Positions 27,763 to 37,341 of a stretch of DNA of 64,000 bases are shown in pieces. The stretch comes from Colwellia sp. Arc7-D (GTDB lineage Bacteria > Pseudomonadota > Gammaproteobacteria > Enterobacterales > Alteromonadaceae). The notes beneath the pieces were generated by a model, which saw only the letters and a list, made by a program, of their open reading frames with translations, was not told the origin of the DNA and did no database searches. Numbering within the stretch: position 1 is the first letter of the stretch; every line of letters starts with the position of its first letter. The position numbers and the translations under genes are program-made. The DNA lies in contig NZ_CP028924.1 of NCBI RefSeq assembly GCF_003061515.1, positions 3,348,001-3,412,000 of the forward strand, read 5' to 3'.

Positions 27763-28689
27763 TTAAAAGTTATATTCAATGCCGGCAGCTAAATAATTTT
27801 GGTCTTCGCCACTGTCCATATCAAAGGTAGTGTAAAAAGTGTATAGCTTTGTGCTTTTTGCTAATGAATAATCAGCACCAACAGTAATACCTGATTTATC
27901 ATCGCCGTCTTTAAAGTCAGCAGCTTGGTATTGGCCCTTAAAGGTTACTTTATCCATTTTATATTTTGCTGACACCATGAAACCGTCCATTTCATTGCTG
28001 CCGTCTATTGCTTCTTGAGTCTGTAACATTGCACCTAATACCACACCAGATACTTTACCCTGCACTGTCGCGCGTGTAATGTCATAACCTTTCACATCTG
28101 AATCAACGGCAACAGATGCAAATATATTTGTTTTTTTCAGTTTAGCATCACCGTAAAATACGGCAATCGAAACACCGTCATCAGCATCTACAGCATCTTC
28201 AGCAATATAAGTAACACCTACTTGAAAGTTACTAAATTTAGGCGATTTATAAGAAAGCGTATCAGCCATGCGGTTTTCACCTTTCCATAAGCTTTTAATA
28301 TCGCCATTTAAATCACTAAATAAATCAACTTTACCTTGTGATTGCTTAAGCATTGTATCGTTTTTACCCAATAATACTTCACCAAAGCTACCCGCTAGGC
28401 CAACATACTGGTTACGGTCAGTAATGCTGTCACCTGAGTCACTATCACCATCTAAGTCAACTTGAAACTCAGCTTTATAAAGTACCGTTAAACCATCACC
28501 TAGGTCATGTGAGCCTTTAAGGCCAATACGAGAAGCGTTACTTTTTACTTCAGTAAACGATCCTTCACCCTCATCAGAAGATTGAAGAGAAAGATTTGCT
28601 TTACCGTAGACTTCAACATCAGCTGCAAATGCCGACATAGATAAAGTAGACAATAAAACGACAGCGATTTTGTTGTAAGTGTGTTTCAT
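27763..28689 (-). CDS. Gram-negative porin under a Pho box
   Basis: A 308-residue outer-membrane porin. A signal peptide (MKHTYNKIAVVLLSTLSMSAFA, cleaved before ADVEVYGK) leads into the standard start of a 16-strand general porin (VEVYGKANLSLQSSDEGEG, ASRIGLKGSHDLGDGLTV, RNQYVGLAGSFGEVLLGKND). The chain ends in YLAAGIEYNF, with the terminal Phe. A Pho box lies 64 bases upstream, so it is probably a phosphate-starvation porin that plays the role of PhoE. No direct sequence sign of anion selectivity was worked out. It lies just before phoBR and is separated from it by its own terminator. Confidence 0.9.
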   Translation of the reverse strand: MKHTYNKIAVVLLSTLSMSAFAADVEVYGKANLSLQSSDEGEGSFTEVKSNASRIGLKGSHDLGDGLTVLYKAEFQVDLDGDSDSGDSITDRNQYVGLAGSFGEVLLGKNDTMLKQSQGKVDLFSDLNGDIKSLWKGENRMADTLSYKSPKFSNFQVGVTYIAEDAVDADDGVSIAVFYGDAKLKKTNIFASVAVDSDVKGYDITRATVQGKVSGVVLGAMLQTQEAIDGSNEMDGFMVSAKYKMDKVTFKGQYQAADFKDGDDKSGITVGADYSLAKSTKLYTFYTTFDMDSGEDQNYLAAGIEYNF

Positions 28690-29014
28690 GTTAGTACCTT
28701 TATAAATTTAAGTATGGCCAAAAAATAATTGCGGCTATATTGCCAAACCTTTATGACACTATTGTGACACAAGGAATTATTTTCTCATCAATTTGTTAAA
28801 AAAATTATAAATTATTGATAACTACTCGTATAACTAAAACAAAATGTAATATTTCTTAGGAAATATGCTGTCTAATACCGTATATTAAAATATCTAGCAT
28901 AAGGAATTAGGGAATATTTCCTTCCTAATATATTGACCACATAGCTGAATGAAAAAGGTGCAACACTTTTAAAAGCAGTTAAAATCAATAAATACTTAAT
29001 AAAAGAATTATTTA
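28690..29014. other. Divergent control region between the porin and a histidine kinase
   Basis: The 325 bases hold the Pho box for the porin and the leader of the kinase gene. No gene is seen. Near the kinase, the arms ATTAGG (28906-28911) and CCTAAT (28924-28929) enclose a smaller GGAA/TTCC dyad. This nested inverted repeat, about 85 bases before the kinase start, could be an operator. Confidence 0.45.
28753..28770 (-). promoter_or_regulatory. Pho box upstream of the porin gene
   Basis: The minus strand reads GTGTCACAATAGTGTCAT, two TGTCA repeats 11 bases apart. A weaker -10 (CAATAT) lies ten bases downstream. It matches the three other Pho boxes of the window in order and spacing. Confidence 0.78.
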
Positions 29015-30772
29015 ATGAAATTAAACAGTTTGTCACGAAAGCTCCTTACACGCGTATTGTCATTTTACTTTGTACTGACATTTATCGTTACTTGCGTACA
29101 AATTGGTGCCGAATATATTAATACTAAAAATCACATTGCAAGTGAGCTACTTACGTTAGAAAAAACCTTCAGTGGCAGCTTAACTCGTGCGGTATGGGAA
29201 CTTAACACCCAGCAAGCAGTATCGATTGCCGAAGGTTTAGTCGCTATTCCCATGATTAAAGGCATTACGGTTACCGATGAAAATAACTCTATTATTGCCC
29301 AATTAGGAGTTGCAACAGGAGAAGATAACCTCTTTATAGAGTCGGTAAACGAAGGGGAAAGTGATAACGATCAAAAATATTTTAATGTCAGTTCTCATAA
29401 TACTGGATTATTTGGGCATACTTTCCCATTGATTTTTGAATTTTCAGGTCGCACCACTAAAGTTGGCTCAGTAACTTTATTATCCAGTAATGAAGTGATA
29501 TTTAATCGCATACAAGTTGGTATTTATTTTCTCATTGGTAATGCAATGGTTAAAACCGCAGCACTTGTATTGTTATTTTCTTTAGCCTTTTCAAGCCTGT
29601 TAACTAATCCACTCAACGAATTAACTGAGCAAATCAACCAATTTGATATCGATGATCCTGAAGCCTCTAAATTGCATGTCATTAATTATGAGAATAATGA
29701 ATTAAGTATTCTGCAAAATGCCTATAACAACCTCATCGATGAACTTGTGATTTACAAAGAGAAACTGGCCGTTACGCAAAGTAAAGTTATTTCAGCTAAC
29801 AGTAAGTTAGATGAACAAAACTTAATGTTAGAACAAGAAGTAGCTCGCAAAACATCTTCACTTAGCACTACCATGTTAAAAATGGAAATACAGCAACGTG
29901 AATTGTTAGATCAACAACAAAAACTGCAAGCTGAAAACAGTCGCAGAAGTATCACCGAAAAAACACTCTTAGAAACAAATCATGAATTAAAAGGCTCAAT
30001 AATTGAATTAAAAAAAGCCCAAGAACGATTACTTGATGCAGAAAAAATGGCCGTTCTAGGCACGATGTCGGCAGAAGTTACTCATGAAATTAATACGCCA
30101 ATTGGCGTCAGTATAACCTCAACAACTTACTTAGCAGATTTACTGATTAAACTTAAAGCTGACATTGAAAATAATAAACTATCTAAACGTGAGCTTAACG
30201 ATTTCACCGACAACTCACAGCAAGGCCTAAATTTATTGCTCAACAATCTCGAGCGTGCATCTGATTTAGTTACTAGCTATAAACAAGTTGCCGTTGATCA
30301 AATTAGTGAAAAAATTCGTCAAATTAACTTGGCTAAATACCTCGATGAAATTATTCACTCACTGCATCCTAAGTTGAAAAAAACCAATCACACGATTAAG
30401 GTAAATTGTCCAAGTGACGCTGAGATATATTGCCATGCAGGTGCTATTTCTCAAATATTTACTAATCTCATCATTAATTCAGTACTCCATGGTTTTAAAA
30501 ATATCAATCGAGGAGAAATCACTATAACGGTGCAATTTAATGGTGAACAAATTCATATTGTTTACAAAGACAACGGTCACGGTTTATCTGAGCATCAATT
30601 AGCCCATTTGTTTGACCCATTTTTTACTACGGAATCTGGCAAAGGCGGTACAGGCTTAGGCACACATATAGTTCATAACCTTGTTACCGACACTTTGGGT
30701 GGCATTATTCATGCTAGTTCTGTCGTTGACAAAGGTTTAACTTACGAAATTAAGTTTAATAATATGCGCTAA
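29015..30772 (+). CDS. Orphan membrane sensor histidine kinase
   Basis: A 585-residue inner-membrane kinase. A first membrane span (about residues 10-35) is followed by a periplasmic sensor (35-165, with AVWELNTQQAVSIAEGL) and a second span (about 170-197). A HAMP-like segment and a long coiled coil (255-345, rich in Glu, Gln and Lys) follow. The H-box is LGTMSAEVTHEINTPIG, and the HATPase domain contains QIFTNLIINSVLHGF, DNGHGL and GGTGLGTHI. The HEINTP form of the H-box is typical of the HisKA class with long coiled coils. No response regulator lies alongside. A related kinase is encoded at 55914-57515. Signal and partner are unknown. Confidence 0.9.
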   Translation: MKLNSLSRKLLTRVLSFYFVLTFIVTCVQIGAEYINTKNHIASELLTLEKTFSGSLTRAVWELNTQQAVSIAEGLVAIPMIKGITVTDENNSIIAQLGVATGEDNLFIESVNEGESDNDQKYFNVSSHNTGLFGHTFPLIFEFSGRTTKVGSVTLLSSNEVIFNRIQVGIYFLIGNAMVKTAALVLLFSLAFSSLLTNPLNELTEQINQFDIDDPEASKLHVINYENNELSILQNAYNNLIDELVIYKEKLAVTQSKVISANSKLDEQNLMLEQEVARKTSSLSTTMLKMEIQQRELLDQQQKLQAENSRRSITEKTLLETNHELKGSIIELKKAQERLLDAEKMAVLGTMSAEVTHEINTPIGVSITSTTYLADLLIKLKADIENNKLSKRELNDFTDNSQQGLNLLLNNLERASDLVTSYKQVAVDQISEKIRQINLAKYLDEIIHSLHPKLKKTNHTIKVNCPSDAEIYCHAGAISQIFTNLIINSVLHGFKNINRGEITITVQFNGEQIHIVYKDNGHGLSEHQLAHLFDPFFTTESGKGGTGLGTHIVHNLVTDTLGGIIHASSVVDKGLTYEIKFNNMR

Positions 30773-30885
30773 ATGCTCAGGGAGCAGCAAGATTAATCTA
30801 AGGCGTGCGTGATCGAAATAAGTACGGTAATATAGCCCTCGTTTTTCAATTATTCGCCCACTGTAATAGGGCAAGGATTATCTTA

Positions 30886-31806
30886 ATGTGGTTTAAAAAC
30901 CTTTACTTTTTTGCCTTTACCCGCCCTTTTGAATGTTCTGAAGAAGATTTAGAGAAACAATTATCTGAGCATTTATTTACTCCTTGCGCATCAACTGAGC
31001 AATCACATTTTGGCTGGGTTAATGCACTCGGCAAGCATGGTGACACAACAGTACACGCCGTAAATGGTAATTACTTATTATGTGCTCGCAAAGAAGAAAA
31101 AATTCTCCCTGCTCCTGTTGTTAAAGACATGATCGAGCAAAAAATAGCACAATTAGAAGCAGAACAATCTCGCGGCGCTACAAAAAAAGAAAAAGAGCAA
31201 TTTAAAGAAGATATTATCTTTGAGTTACTACCCCGCGCTTTTTCTCGCTACAGTGACACTCGTGCTTATATCAACCCTGTTCACAACCTTATTGTTATTG
31301 ACACCAGTAGTAGAGGTAAAGCTGAAGACTTTTTAGCACTTTTACGTAAATCACTAGGTACATTGCCAGTAACAACACCATCACCTGAAAAAGCACCTGA
31401 TGAACTTATGACTGAATGGTTAGTTGAAAGTAACCTAGGCGCTAACTTTCAATTAGGTATGGAAGCTGAGTTTAATGCTTTAGGTGATGACGGTGCTGTG
31501 GTTCGTGTTAAAAATCAAGATTTAACATCAGAAGAAATCAAAGCACATTTAGATGCCGATAAGTATGTTGTAAAAGTTGCACTAGAGTGGGATGAATCAT
31601 TGTCATTTATCTTATGTGATGACTTAGCGATTAAACGCCTGAAGTTTTATGATGTTATTCAAGAGCAAAATGATGATATTGATAGTGACGATGTTGTCGC
31701 TAAACTTGATGCTGACTTTGCTTTAATGGCAGGCGAATTAAACCGCTTTATAGATAATTTATTAGCTGAATTTTCACTTAAAGCCAGTGATTATTTAGAA
31801 ACATAA
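30886..31806 (+). CDS. rdgC: Recombination-associated protein RdgC
   Basis: RdgC is a ring-shaped dimer that binds double-stranded DNA and restrains RecA-promoted recombination. The start was set at the ATG at 30886, because MWFKNLYFFAFTRPF matches the conserved RdgC N-terminus and AAGGA lies eight bases upstream. The frame itself is open about 27 codons further. The resulting 306 residues contain ICARKEEKILP-like (LCARKEEKILPAPVV), LLPRAFSRYSDT, ALLRKSLGTLPV, KNQDLTSEEIKAHL and DDLAIKRLKFYDV, all family hallmarks. It is monocistronic with a strong terminator shared with the converging HDOD gene. Confidence 0.95.
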   Translation: MWFKNLYFFAFTRPFECSEEDLEKQLSEHLFTPCASTEQSHFGWVNALGKHGDTTVHAVNGNYLLCARKEEKILPAPVVKDMIEQKIAQLEAEQSRGATKKEKEQFKEDIIFELLPRAFSRYSDTRAYINPVHNLIVIDTSSRGKAEDFLALLRKSLGTLPVTTPSPEKAPDELMTEWLVESNLGANFQLGMEAEFNALGDDGAVVRVKNQDLTSEEIKAHLDADKYVVKVALEWDESLSFILCDDLAIKRLKFYDVIQEQNDDIDSDDVVAKLDADFALMAGELNRFIDNLLAEFSLKASDYLET

Positions 31807-31840
31807 TTAGCGACGTTTTAAAGATATACTCTGCAAACTA

Positions 31841-31866
31841 AAAAGGCGCTAAATAGCGCCTTTTTT
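31841..31866. terminator. Bidirectional terminator between rdgC and the HDOD gene
   Basis: AAAAGGCGCT (31841-31850) pairs with AGCGCCTTTT (31855-31864) with a four-base loop. T-rich tracts follow on both strands. Confidence 0.9.
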
Positions 31867-31892
31867 CAATATATATAGCAGAGATATAATTG

Positions 31893-32732
31893 TTAAAACA
31901 TTGACTTAGCTTTTGCTAACCTATCACTAAAATCTTCTGAGGCCATAAAGTTCAAGTTTGGTAAAATACCTTTATCAACATAGCTTCTAAGCAAAAACTC
32001 TTGTGTTGACTCATTTTTAAATATCGAATGATAAACAGCACCTGCTCGAATAAAATCAATATAATGCGCGTTTTTGGGTAGCACGCTTAAATCATTCCAG
32101 GTCATCACTAATTCACTGTAATCTTCAGAAAACTCCCAAGCTTTTGTCATTTCAGCGGCAATTTCATTAGAGAACTTAATAATCGCTTTGTTCAAAAAAG
32201 CAGGGTTTGCAAATACTTCAGGGTGCCCTTCTGCTTCAGTTAATATTGGCAACACACCAATATTATGAATAAGTGCTGCTAAAGTTAATGTTTCAAGAGT
32301 GAGTTCTGATTGTTTATTTTTCTGTAAATACAATGTCATCAGTGCAATAGCAACCGAAGCAACATCAACAGTTTTACGCCAAGACTTTTGCATATAGTCA
32401 GAAATAAAATGGTTGTTGGAAACAAACATTTGCTCAATAGCCATAGCTGTAGCAATATTTTTAATTTGTCTTAAACCGATACGAGTAACGGCTTTAGCTA
32501 CGGACTCCACTTTAACTTCTCGCCCAAAAGCAGCACTATTTGCCACCTTTAAAACACCTAAAGAAAGCGCCGCATCATGGCTGATAATTTCACTCATTTT
32601 CATTAGACTAATATCGGGGTCGTCTGCTGCTTGTCTTACTTTCAATGCCACTTCAGGTAAAGTTGGTAGCACTAACGCATCTTGTCTTATTTTTTCTATG
32701 AGTATGATATAAAGTGCGTTTTCTGCGCCCAT
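31893..32732 (-). CDS. HDOD domain protein
   Basis: A 279-residue cytoplasmic protein consisting of one HDOD domain. Typical motifs are LPTLPEVALKVRQAADDP, IISHDAALSLGVLKVANSA and LAALIHNIGVLPILTEA. HDOD proteins are HD-like folds that usually lack enzyme activity and act as signalling scaffolds, often in stress, motility or c-di-GMP networks. No fused receiver, EAL or GGDEF domain is present. It is a single gene, convergent with rdgC. Confidence 0.88.
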   Translation of the reverse strand: MGAENALYIILIEKIRQDALVLPTLPEVALKVRQAADDPDISLMKMSEIISHDAALSLGVLKVANSAAFGREVKVESVAKAVTRIGLRQIKNIATAMAIEQMFVSNNHFISDYMQKSWRKTVDVASVAIALMTLYLQKNKQSELTLETLTLAALIHNIGVLPILTEAEGHPEVFANPAFLNKAIIKFSNEIAAEMTKAWEFSEDYSELVMTWNDLSVLPKNAHYIDFIRAGAVYHSIFKNESTQEFLLRSYVDKGILPNLNFMASEDFSDRLAKAKSMF

Positions 32733-32961
32733 AAAGGTTACCTACGAGTAAAGTTAATATACAGCTATTGATACAATACATTTACAGTACATTGAAAACT
32801 AAGCAATTAAAAGTATATTTTTTAACCTCTAACTTTAAGCGGAAAATACCATGGGTTCGCCATCATAAATATGGCATTGAGAGTCATACAGATAATATAA
32901 ATAACCTAACGTCTTCTCTGTACATCATGAATTGTGATGATAATGATAGGAATATTAAAAT

Positions 32962-32988
32962 AAAAAAGAGTGCTTAAATGCACTCTTT
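32962..32988 (-). terminator. Terminator after thyA
   Basis: AAAGAGTGC (32965-32973) and GCACTCTTT (32980-32988) pair around TTAAAT. The minus strand continues with a T-run. Confidence 0.85.
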
Positions 32989-33022
32989 CTCTAATGTTTT
33001 TTGCAACCAATGTTGAAATCAA

Positions 33023-33856
33023 CTATACCGATATCGCCGCTTTAATATGAGCATGAGACTGATAATTTTGTAGTTCAAAATCTTCAAATGTAAAATCGAA
33101 AATACTTTTTACTGCAGGGTTAATCCACATACTAGGTAAAGGCAAAGGCTCGCGAGATAACTGTTCGTCTACTTGCTCAAGATGGTTTAAGTACAAATGC
33201 GCGTCACCAAATGTATGCACAAAATCGCCTAACTCCAAATCACAAACTTGTGCGATCATCATCGTAAATAAGGCATAGCTTGCAATATTAAATGGTACGC
33301 CCAGAAAAATATCAGCGCTGCGTTGATATAGCTGACAGCTTAACTTGCCATTAAGTACATAAAACTGGAACAAGGTGTGACAAGGCGGCAAAGCTTGTTT
33401 GCCTATTTCAGCATTAGCATCAGGGCTTATCGATGTGTCAGGAAGTAAAGCTGGGTTCCAAGCCGTAATAATGTGTCGACGTGAGTCTGGATTGTTTTTC
33501 AAATCGTCAATTAATTGCGCTAATTGGTCGATAGTTTCGCCATTTTGCGCTGGCCAGTTTCGCCATTGCACACCGTATACAGGGCCAAGTTCACCATCTT
33601 TTGTTGCCCAAGCATCCCAAATTTTAACACCATTTTGCTTTAAGTATTCGATATTCGACTCACCCTTAATAAACCATAATAACTCATGAATTATTGATTT
33701 AAGGTGGCATTTTTTTGTTGTAACTAACGGAAAACCCTTGGCAAGATCAAAACGCATTTGATAACCAAATATACTTTTTGTACCTGTACCAGTACGATCA
33801 GATTTTTCAACCCCTTCGTCTCTGACATGACGCATTAAATCAAGATATGCTTTCAC
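33023..33856 (-). CDS. thyA: Thymidylate synthase ThyA
   Basis: Makes dTMP from dUMP with methylene-tetrahydrofolate. The 277-residue protein has the phosphate-binding [12 protein letters not shown], the catalytic motif [13 protein letters not shown] (C159) and the dUMP-binding [20 protein letters not shown]. Compared with the 264-residue E. coli enzyme it carries an insert of about a dozen residues just before the catalytic motif ([13 protein letters not shown], about residues 142-154), seen in other Alteromonadales as well. It is monocistronic here, not joined to lgt as in E. coli. Confidence 0.96.
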   Translation of the reverse strand: MKAYLDLMRHVRDEGVEKSDRTGTGTKSIFGYQMRFDLAKGFPLVTTKKCHLKSIIHELLWFIKGESNIEYLKQNGVKIWDAWATKDGELGPVYGVQWRNWPAQNGETIDQLAQLIDDLKNNPDSRRHIITAWNPALLPDTSISPDANAEIGKQALPPCHTLFQFYVLNGKLSCQLYQRSADIFLGVPFNIASYALFTMMIAQVCDLELGDFVHTFGDAHLYLNHLEQVDEQLSREPLPLPSMWINPAVKSIFDFTFEDFELQNYQSHAHIKAAISV

Positions 33857-34023
33857 TAGGTTTTCCTTAAATGTTATTAATAACAGTAGATATTTACTGC
33901 CAAAATGCAGAGTAAAATGAAATGTTCAACACCGCGTTGCAATAATGACAGTTTATCAGCACTTAGTACTTTTTTGCACAAATTTGTCGACAAATTATTA
34001 TCATATAAAGCTGTATTTTTTCG

Positions 34024-34827
34024 CTAATACCACATCATTTTAATGGCAACTAACATTAAAAATACTGCGAAGCCTTTTTTCAAATACGGTAAGGACAGTT
34101 TTGCCCCTGCTTTGACCCCTAGCGGGGCGAATAACGATGAGGTTAACACTATGCCTAATAAAGCAGGTAAATAGATATACCCAACACTCCATGGCGGCAG
34201 GTCACTTTGTCCCAAGCCTACAAACACGTAACCCAAAGTGCCAAATAACGCGACAATAATGCCGCAAGCTGTTGCAACACCTATAGCTTGTCGCATAGAA
34301 AGTGAGTAATACATTAAAATAGGTACTAATATGGCACCACCTGCGATCCCCATCAAACTGGCTAAAACGCCGGTGAAAAGCCCAATGCACTGTAACAACC
34401 ATTTCGATGGCAATGGCACGCTACGTTCAACTTTAATCGATAGAAGCATGTAGAGGGCTAAAATGAGTACCGCAGTACCAAATATGTTTGTTAACGCATT
34501 TAATGACAGTAAATCAGCTAGAACAGCACCAAGTACCGCGCCAATAGCAACAGTTATCACCAGGCTTTTTGCTAACGGCCAAGGAATATTACCATTTTTG
34601 TGATGGGCAAAAGCGGCAGAGGTAGAGGTAAAAATAATTGAAGCTAAAGACGTTGCAAGTGCCATTGGAAATGACAGTTCTGCACTAATTCCTAGAAGCG
34701 GTAATAAGTAAACTAATACAGGTACAATGATCAGTCCGCCACCGATACCTAATAAGCCGGCAAAAAATCCAACAATAGCGCCCAAAAAAGCACAGGCAAT
34801 AAAAACACTAGTAAACATCAACATCAC
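34024..34827 (-). CDS. TSUP family permease (TauE/SafE)
   Basis: A 267-residue inner-membrane protein with about eight hydrophobic spans. It carries the family repeats FFAGLLGIGGGLIIVPVLVY near the N-terminus and LASLMGIAGGAILVPILMYY in the second half. TSUP members move sulfite, sulfoacetate or related anions, or serve as general exporters; the substrate cannot be assigned. It ends a block of minus-strand genes with ptsP and rppH. The 38-base gap to ptsP allows co-transcription. Confidence 0.88.
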   Translation of the reverse strand: MMLMFTSVFIACAFLGAIVGFFAGLLGIGGGLIIVPVLVYLLPLLGISAELSFPMALATSLASIIFTSTSAAFAHHKNGNIPWPLAKSLVITVAIGAVLGAVLADLLSLNALTNIFGTAVLILALYMLLSIKVERSVPLPSKWLLQCIGLFTGVLASLMGIAGGAILVPILMYYSLSMRQAIGVATACGIIVALFGTLGYVFVGLGQSDLPPWSVGYIYLPALLGIVLTSSLFAPLGVKAGAKLSLPYLKKGFAVFLMLVAIKMMWY

Positions 34828-34865
34828 TTGCGTTATATGGGTAAATTAAGCCTTTTGATAAGAAG

Positions 34866-37145
34866 TTATTGTAATCTGGCATGAATAAATTCTCCTAAAC
34901 CTAATTGCACTAATTGCTCATGCATATAACTGTGCACTTCTGAGGTATTGGTTAACGTTAAAACTCGCTCTAAAATTTGATTTAATTCACGATATTCAAC
35001 ATGACGAATAACCCACTTTATTTTCGCAAGACTGTGTGCGCTCATACTTAAGTTTTTGTAACCCATAGCGATAAGTAAAATGGCACCTGTAGGTTCATTA
35101 GCCAACTCGCCACAAATGCTGATTGGCATATTTTGGGCTTGGCTTTTTTGGGCAATATAATGTAATGAACGTAAAACTGCTGGGTGGTAAAAGTCATATA
35201 AACTCGCTACACGGCTATTATTACGGTCAACAGCTAACAAATATTGTGTTAAGTCATTACTGCCCACAGAGAAAAAATCTACTTTATTAGCTAAATCTTC
35301 TAACTGAAAAATAATACCTGGCACCTCTATCATCACACCTACTTTAGGTCGGATAAGTGGGTCATTGTCATTACAAAACAATTCTGCAGATAGCTCATAG
35401 TATGCTTGGTTAATTAATCGAATAGCTTCATCGACTTCGGTAATACTTGAGATCATAGGTAACATTATAGCTAAGTTACCAATACCATGGTTCGCTTTCA
35501 TCATGGCGCGTATTTGAACTAAGAATATTTCAGGGTGATCTAAGGTAATTCGAATACCACGCCAACCTAAAAAAGGGTTAGCTTCAATAATAGGAAAATA
35601 TGGTAACGACTTATCGCCGCCTACATCCAAAGTACGCATGGTAACTGGCTTACCTTCAAATGATGCAAGAACATCTCGATATAAAGCTGTTTGCTCAGAC
35701 TCTGAAGGGAAGCAACTGCGATTCATAAAGGGTATTTCAGTGCGATACAAGCCTACACCATCTGCACCAACATTTTGAGAATATTCAAATCCTGCTGATA
35801 AACCTGCATTTATTAACAGGCTAACGCAAAAGCCATCTTTTGTAGTTGCGGGTAAATGTTCTGCTTCTTTTACTTGCGCGTTAAGTGCACTTTCTGCCAA
35901 TAAAATATGACGATATTCTTGTATTAACGCATCATTGGGCGTTACATAAAGCTGATAACCATAGCCGTCTAAAATAGCCTTTTTTTTATGTAACTGCCGA
36001 ATAGTAAAATAGTCAACGCCCATTATTGCAGGGATATTTAAAGCTTTCGCTAAAATAGCAGTATGAGAATTGTTAGAACCGGTAATTGAAACAATCCCTA
36101 ATAAACCGAGGTGTTGATATTCTGCGAGCATTGTTGCACTAACATCTTCAGCAACCAGTATAAATTTTTTGGGTAACAGTTGCTCCGCTTCACTGAGATT
36201 TTGGATGTTATTCAGTAAGCGATTACCTAGGTCTTTAATGTCATATGCTCGCTCTCGCAAATACTCATCATCGAGAGCTTCAAATTGCATAACATAACTG
36301 TCTACAACCAGTTTCAAAGCGCTCTCAGCGTTAAAACCTTTATGTATTTTTGCGATAACCTCTGTTTTAAAACTATCACTCTCGAGTAAGTGTTTATAAA
36401 CATCAAAAATATCAAGGCTGTTATCAGTGATGATCGCTTTGAGTTTTTCACTCATTTGAGTAAGATCGGCAACCGTTCGACTCACGGCATCATTAAATGT
36501 GGCGAGTTGTGGTTCAACTTTATCGGCTGTTTCTATCGCGATAGTTGCTAAATCAGCTTTAGGATGCACAACTACCATTTCTCCAATGGCAATACCTGGC
36601 GATCCGCCGATACCAGTAATATTTTTACCTATACCTTGACCGTTATTACTTAGCTCGATCATGCCCTGAGCTTCAACACTGGCTAATGCATTAGCCAATT
36701 GCGCAGATAGCGTGACTAAAAATGCTTCTTCGGTTTCGGTAAAAACACGTGCTTGCTCTTGTTGTACGGTTAATATGCCTAGCACTTTGCGCTGATGAAT
36801 GATCGGCGTACCCAAAAAAGCTTTAAAGCTTTCTTCTTCCACTTCCGGTGCATGGATAAAGTCTGGGTGCTGTTGTGCGTTGGCAATATTGATTGGCTCT
36901 TCACGTTGTCCAACAAGCCCAACTAAGCCTTCGGTAAAACCGACACTTGTGCGGCCAAAAGCATTTTCAGCTAATCCATTTGACGCCATTAAAATAAAGT
37001 GTTGTTTTTGATGGTCAGCCAAATAAACTGAACAACATTGAGTATGCAGAGCGGACTTAACCTGACTAACTAAGCGTAATAAGGCCTGATCAAGCTCTGA
37101 TGCTTGACTAAACTCTAAAACTATTCGACGCAAAATAGTAAGCAT
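34866..37145 (-). CDS. ptsP: PEP-protein phosphotransferase PtsP (enzyme I-Ntr)
   Basis: First enzyme of the nitrogen phosphotransferase system, passing phosphate from PEP to NPr. The 759-residue protein has a GAF domain (residues 1-150, GLVGLVGQREEPINIANA) that may sense glutamine or other small ligands, then a PTS enzyme I body. The phospho-accepting His is H361 in GSNNSHTAILAKALNIPA. The PEP-binding region has LYRTEIPFM, SVGSNDLTQYLLAVDR and the catalytic Cys in ICGELANEP. Length is standard (E. coli 748). The gene follows rppH on the same strand, as in E. coli, but with 196 bases and a hairpin in between. Confidence 0.95.
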   Translation of the reverse strand: MLTILRRIVLEFSQASELDQALLRLVSQVKSALHTQCCSVYLADHQKQHFILMASNGLAENAFGRTSVGFTEGLVGLVGQREEPINIANAQQHPDFIHAPEVEEESFKAFLGTPIIHQRKVLGILTVQQEQARVFTETEEAFLVTLSAQLANALASVEAQGMIELSNNGQGIGKNITGIGGSPGIAIGEMVVVHPKADLATIAIETADKVEPQLATFNDAVSRTVADLTQMSEKLKAIITDNSLDIFDVYKHLLESDSFKTEVIAKIHKGFNAESALKLVVDSYVMQFEALDDEYLRERAYDIKDLGNRLLNNIQNLSEAEQLLPKKFILVAEDVSATMLAEYQHLGLLGIVSITGSNNSHTAILAKALNIPAIMGVDYFTIRQLHKKKAILDGYGYQLYVTPNDALIQEYRHILLAESALNAQVKEAEHLPATTKDGFCVSLLINAGLSAGFEYSQNVGADGVGLYRTEIPFMNRSCFPSESEQTALYRDVLASFEGKPVTMRTLDVGGDKSLPYFPIIEANPFLGWRGIRITLDHPEIFLVQIRAMMKANHGIGNLAIMLPMISSITEVDEAIRLINQAYYELSAELFCNDNDPLIRPKVGVMIEVPGIIFQLEDLANKVDFFSVGSNDLTQYLLAVDRNNSRVASLYDFYHPAVLRSLHYIAQKSQAQNMPISICGELANEPTGAILLIAMGYKNLSMSAHSLAKIKWVIRHVEYRELNQILERVLTLTNTSEVHSYMHEQLVQLGLGEFIHARLQ

Positions 37146-37283
37146 TACCGTCCCTTTTAGTTCGTTCTTTGGTGATTCATGTTGATACCATACAAGCTAG
37201 TATGATTGGATTGATCTGTGCTAACTCTGCACAATTTACTGATGTTAAAGTTATTATCTATGATTATTCAATAATTTTAAACT

Positions 37284-37310
37284 AAATAGCTCACCGAAGT
37301 GAGCTATTTT
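37284..37310 (-). terminator. Hairpin between rppH and ptsP, terminator or attenuator
   Basis: AAATAGCTCA (37284-37293) pairs with TGAGCTATTT (37300-37309) around CCGAAG. The tract following on the minus strand is only moderately T-rich, so termination may be partial. In E. coli these two genes form an operon. Confidence 0.6.
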
Positions 37311-37341
37311 ATAATGCATAATAATAATCTTAGGTAAACAA

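Noticed and set aside
32768..32977. 69-codon plus-strand frame between the HDOD gene and thyA
   Set aside because: It runs into the thyA terminator, has no clear ribosome site and resembles no family.
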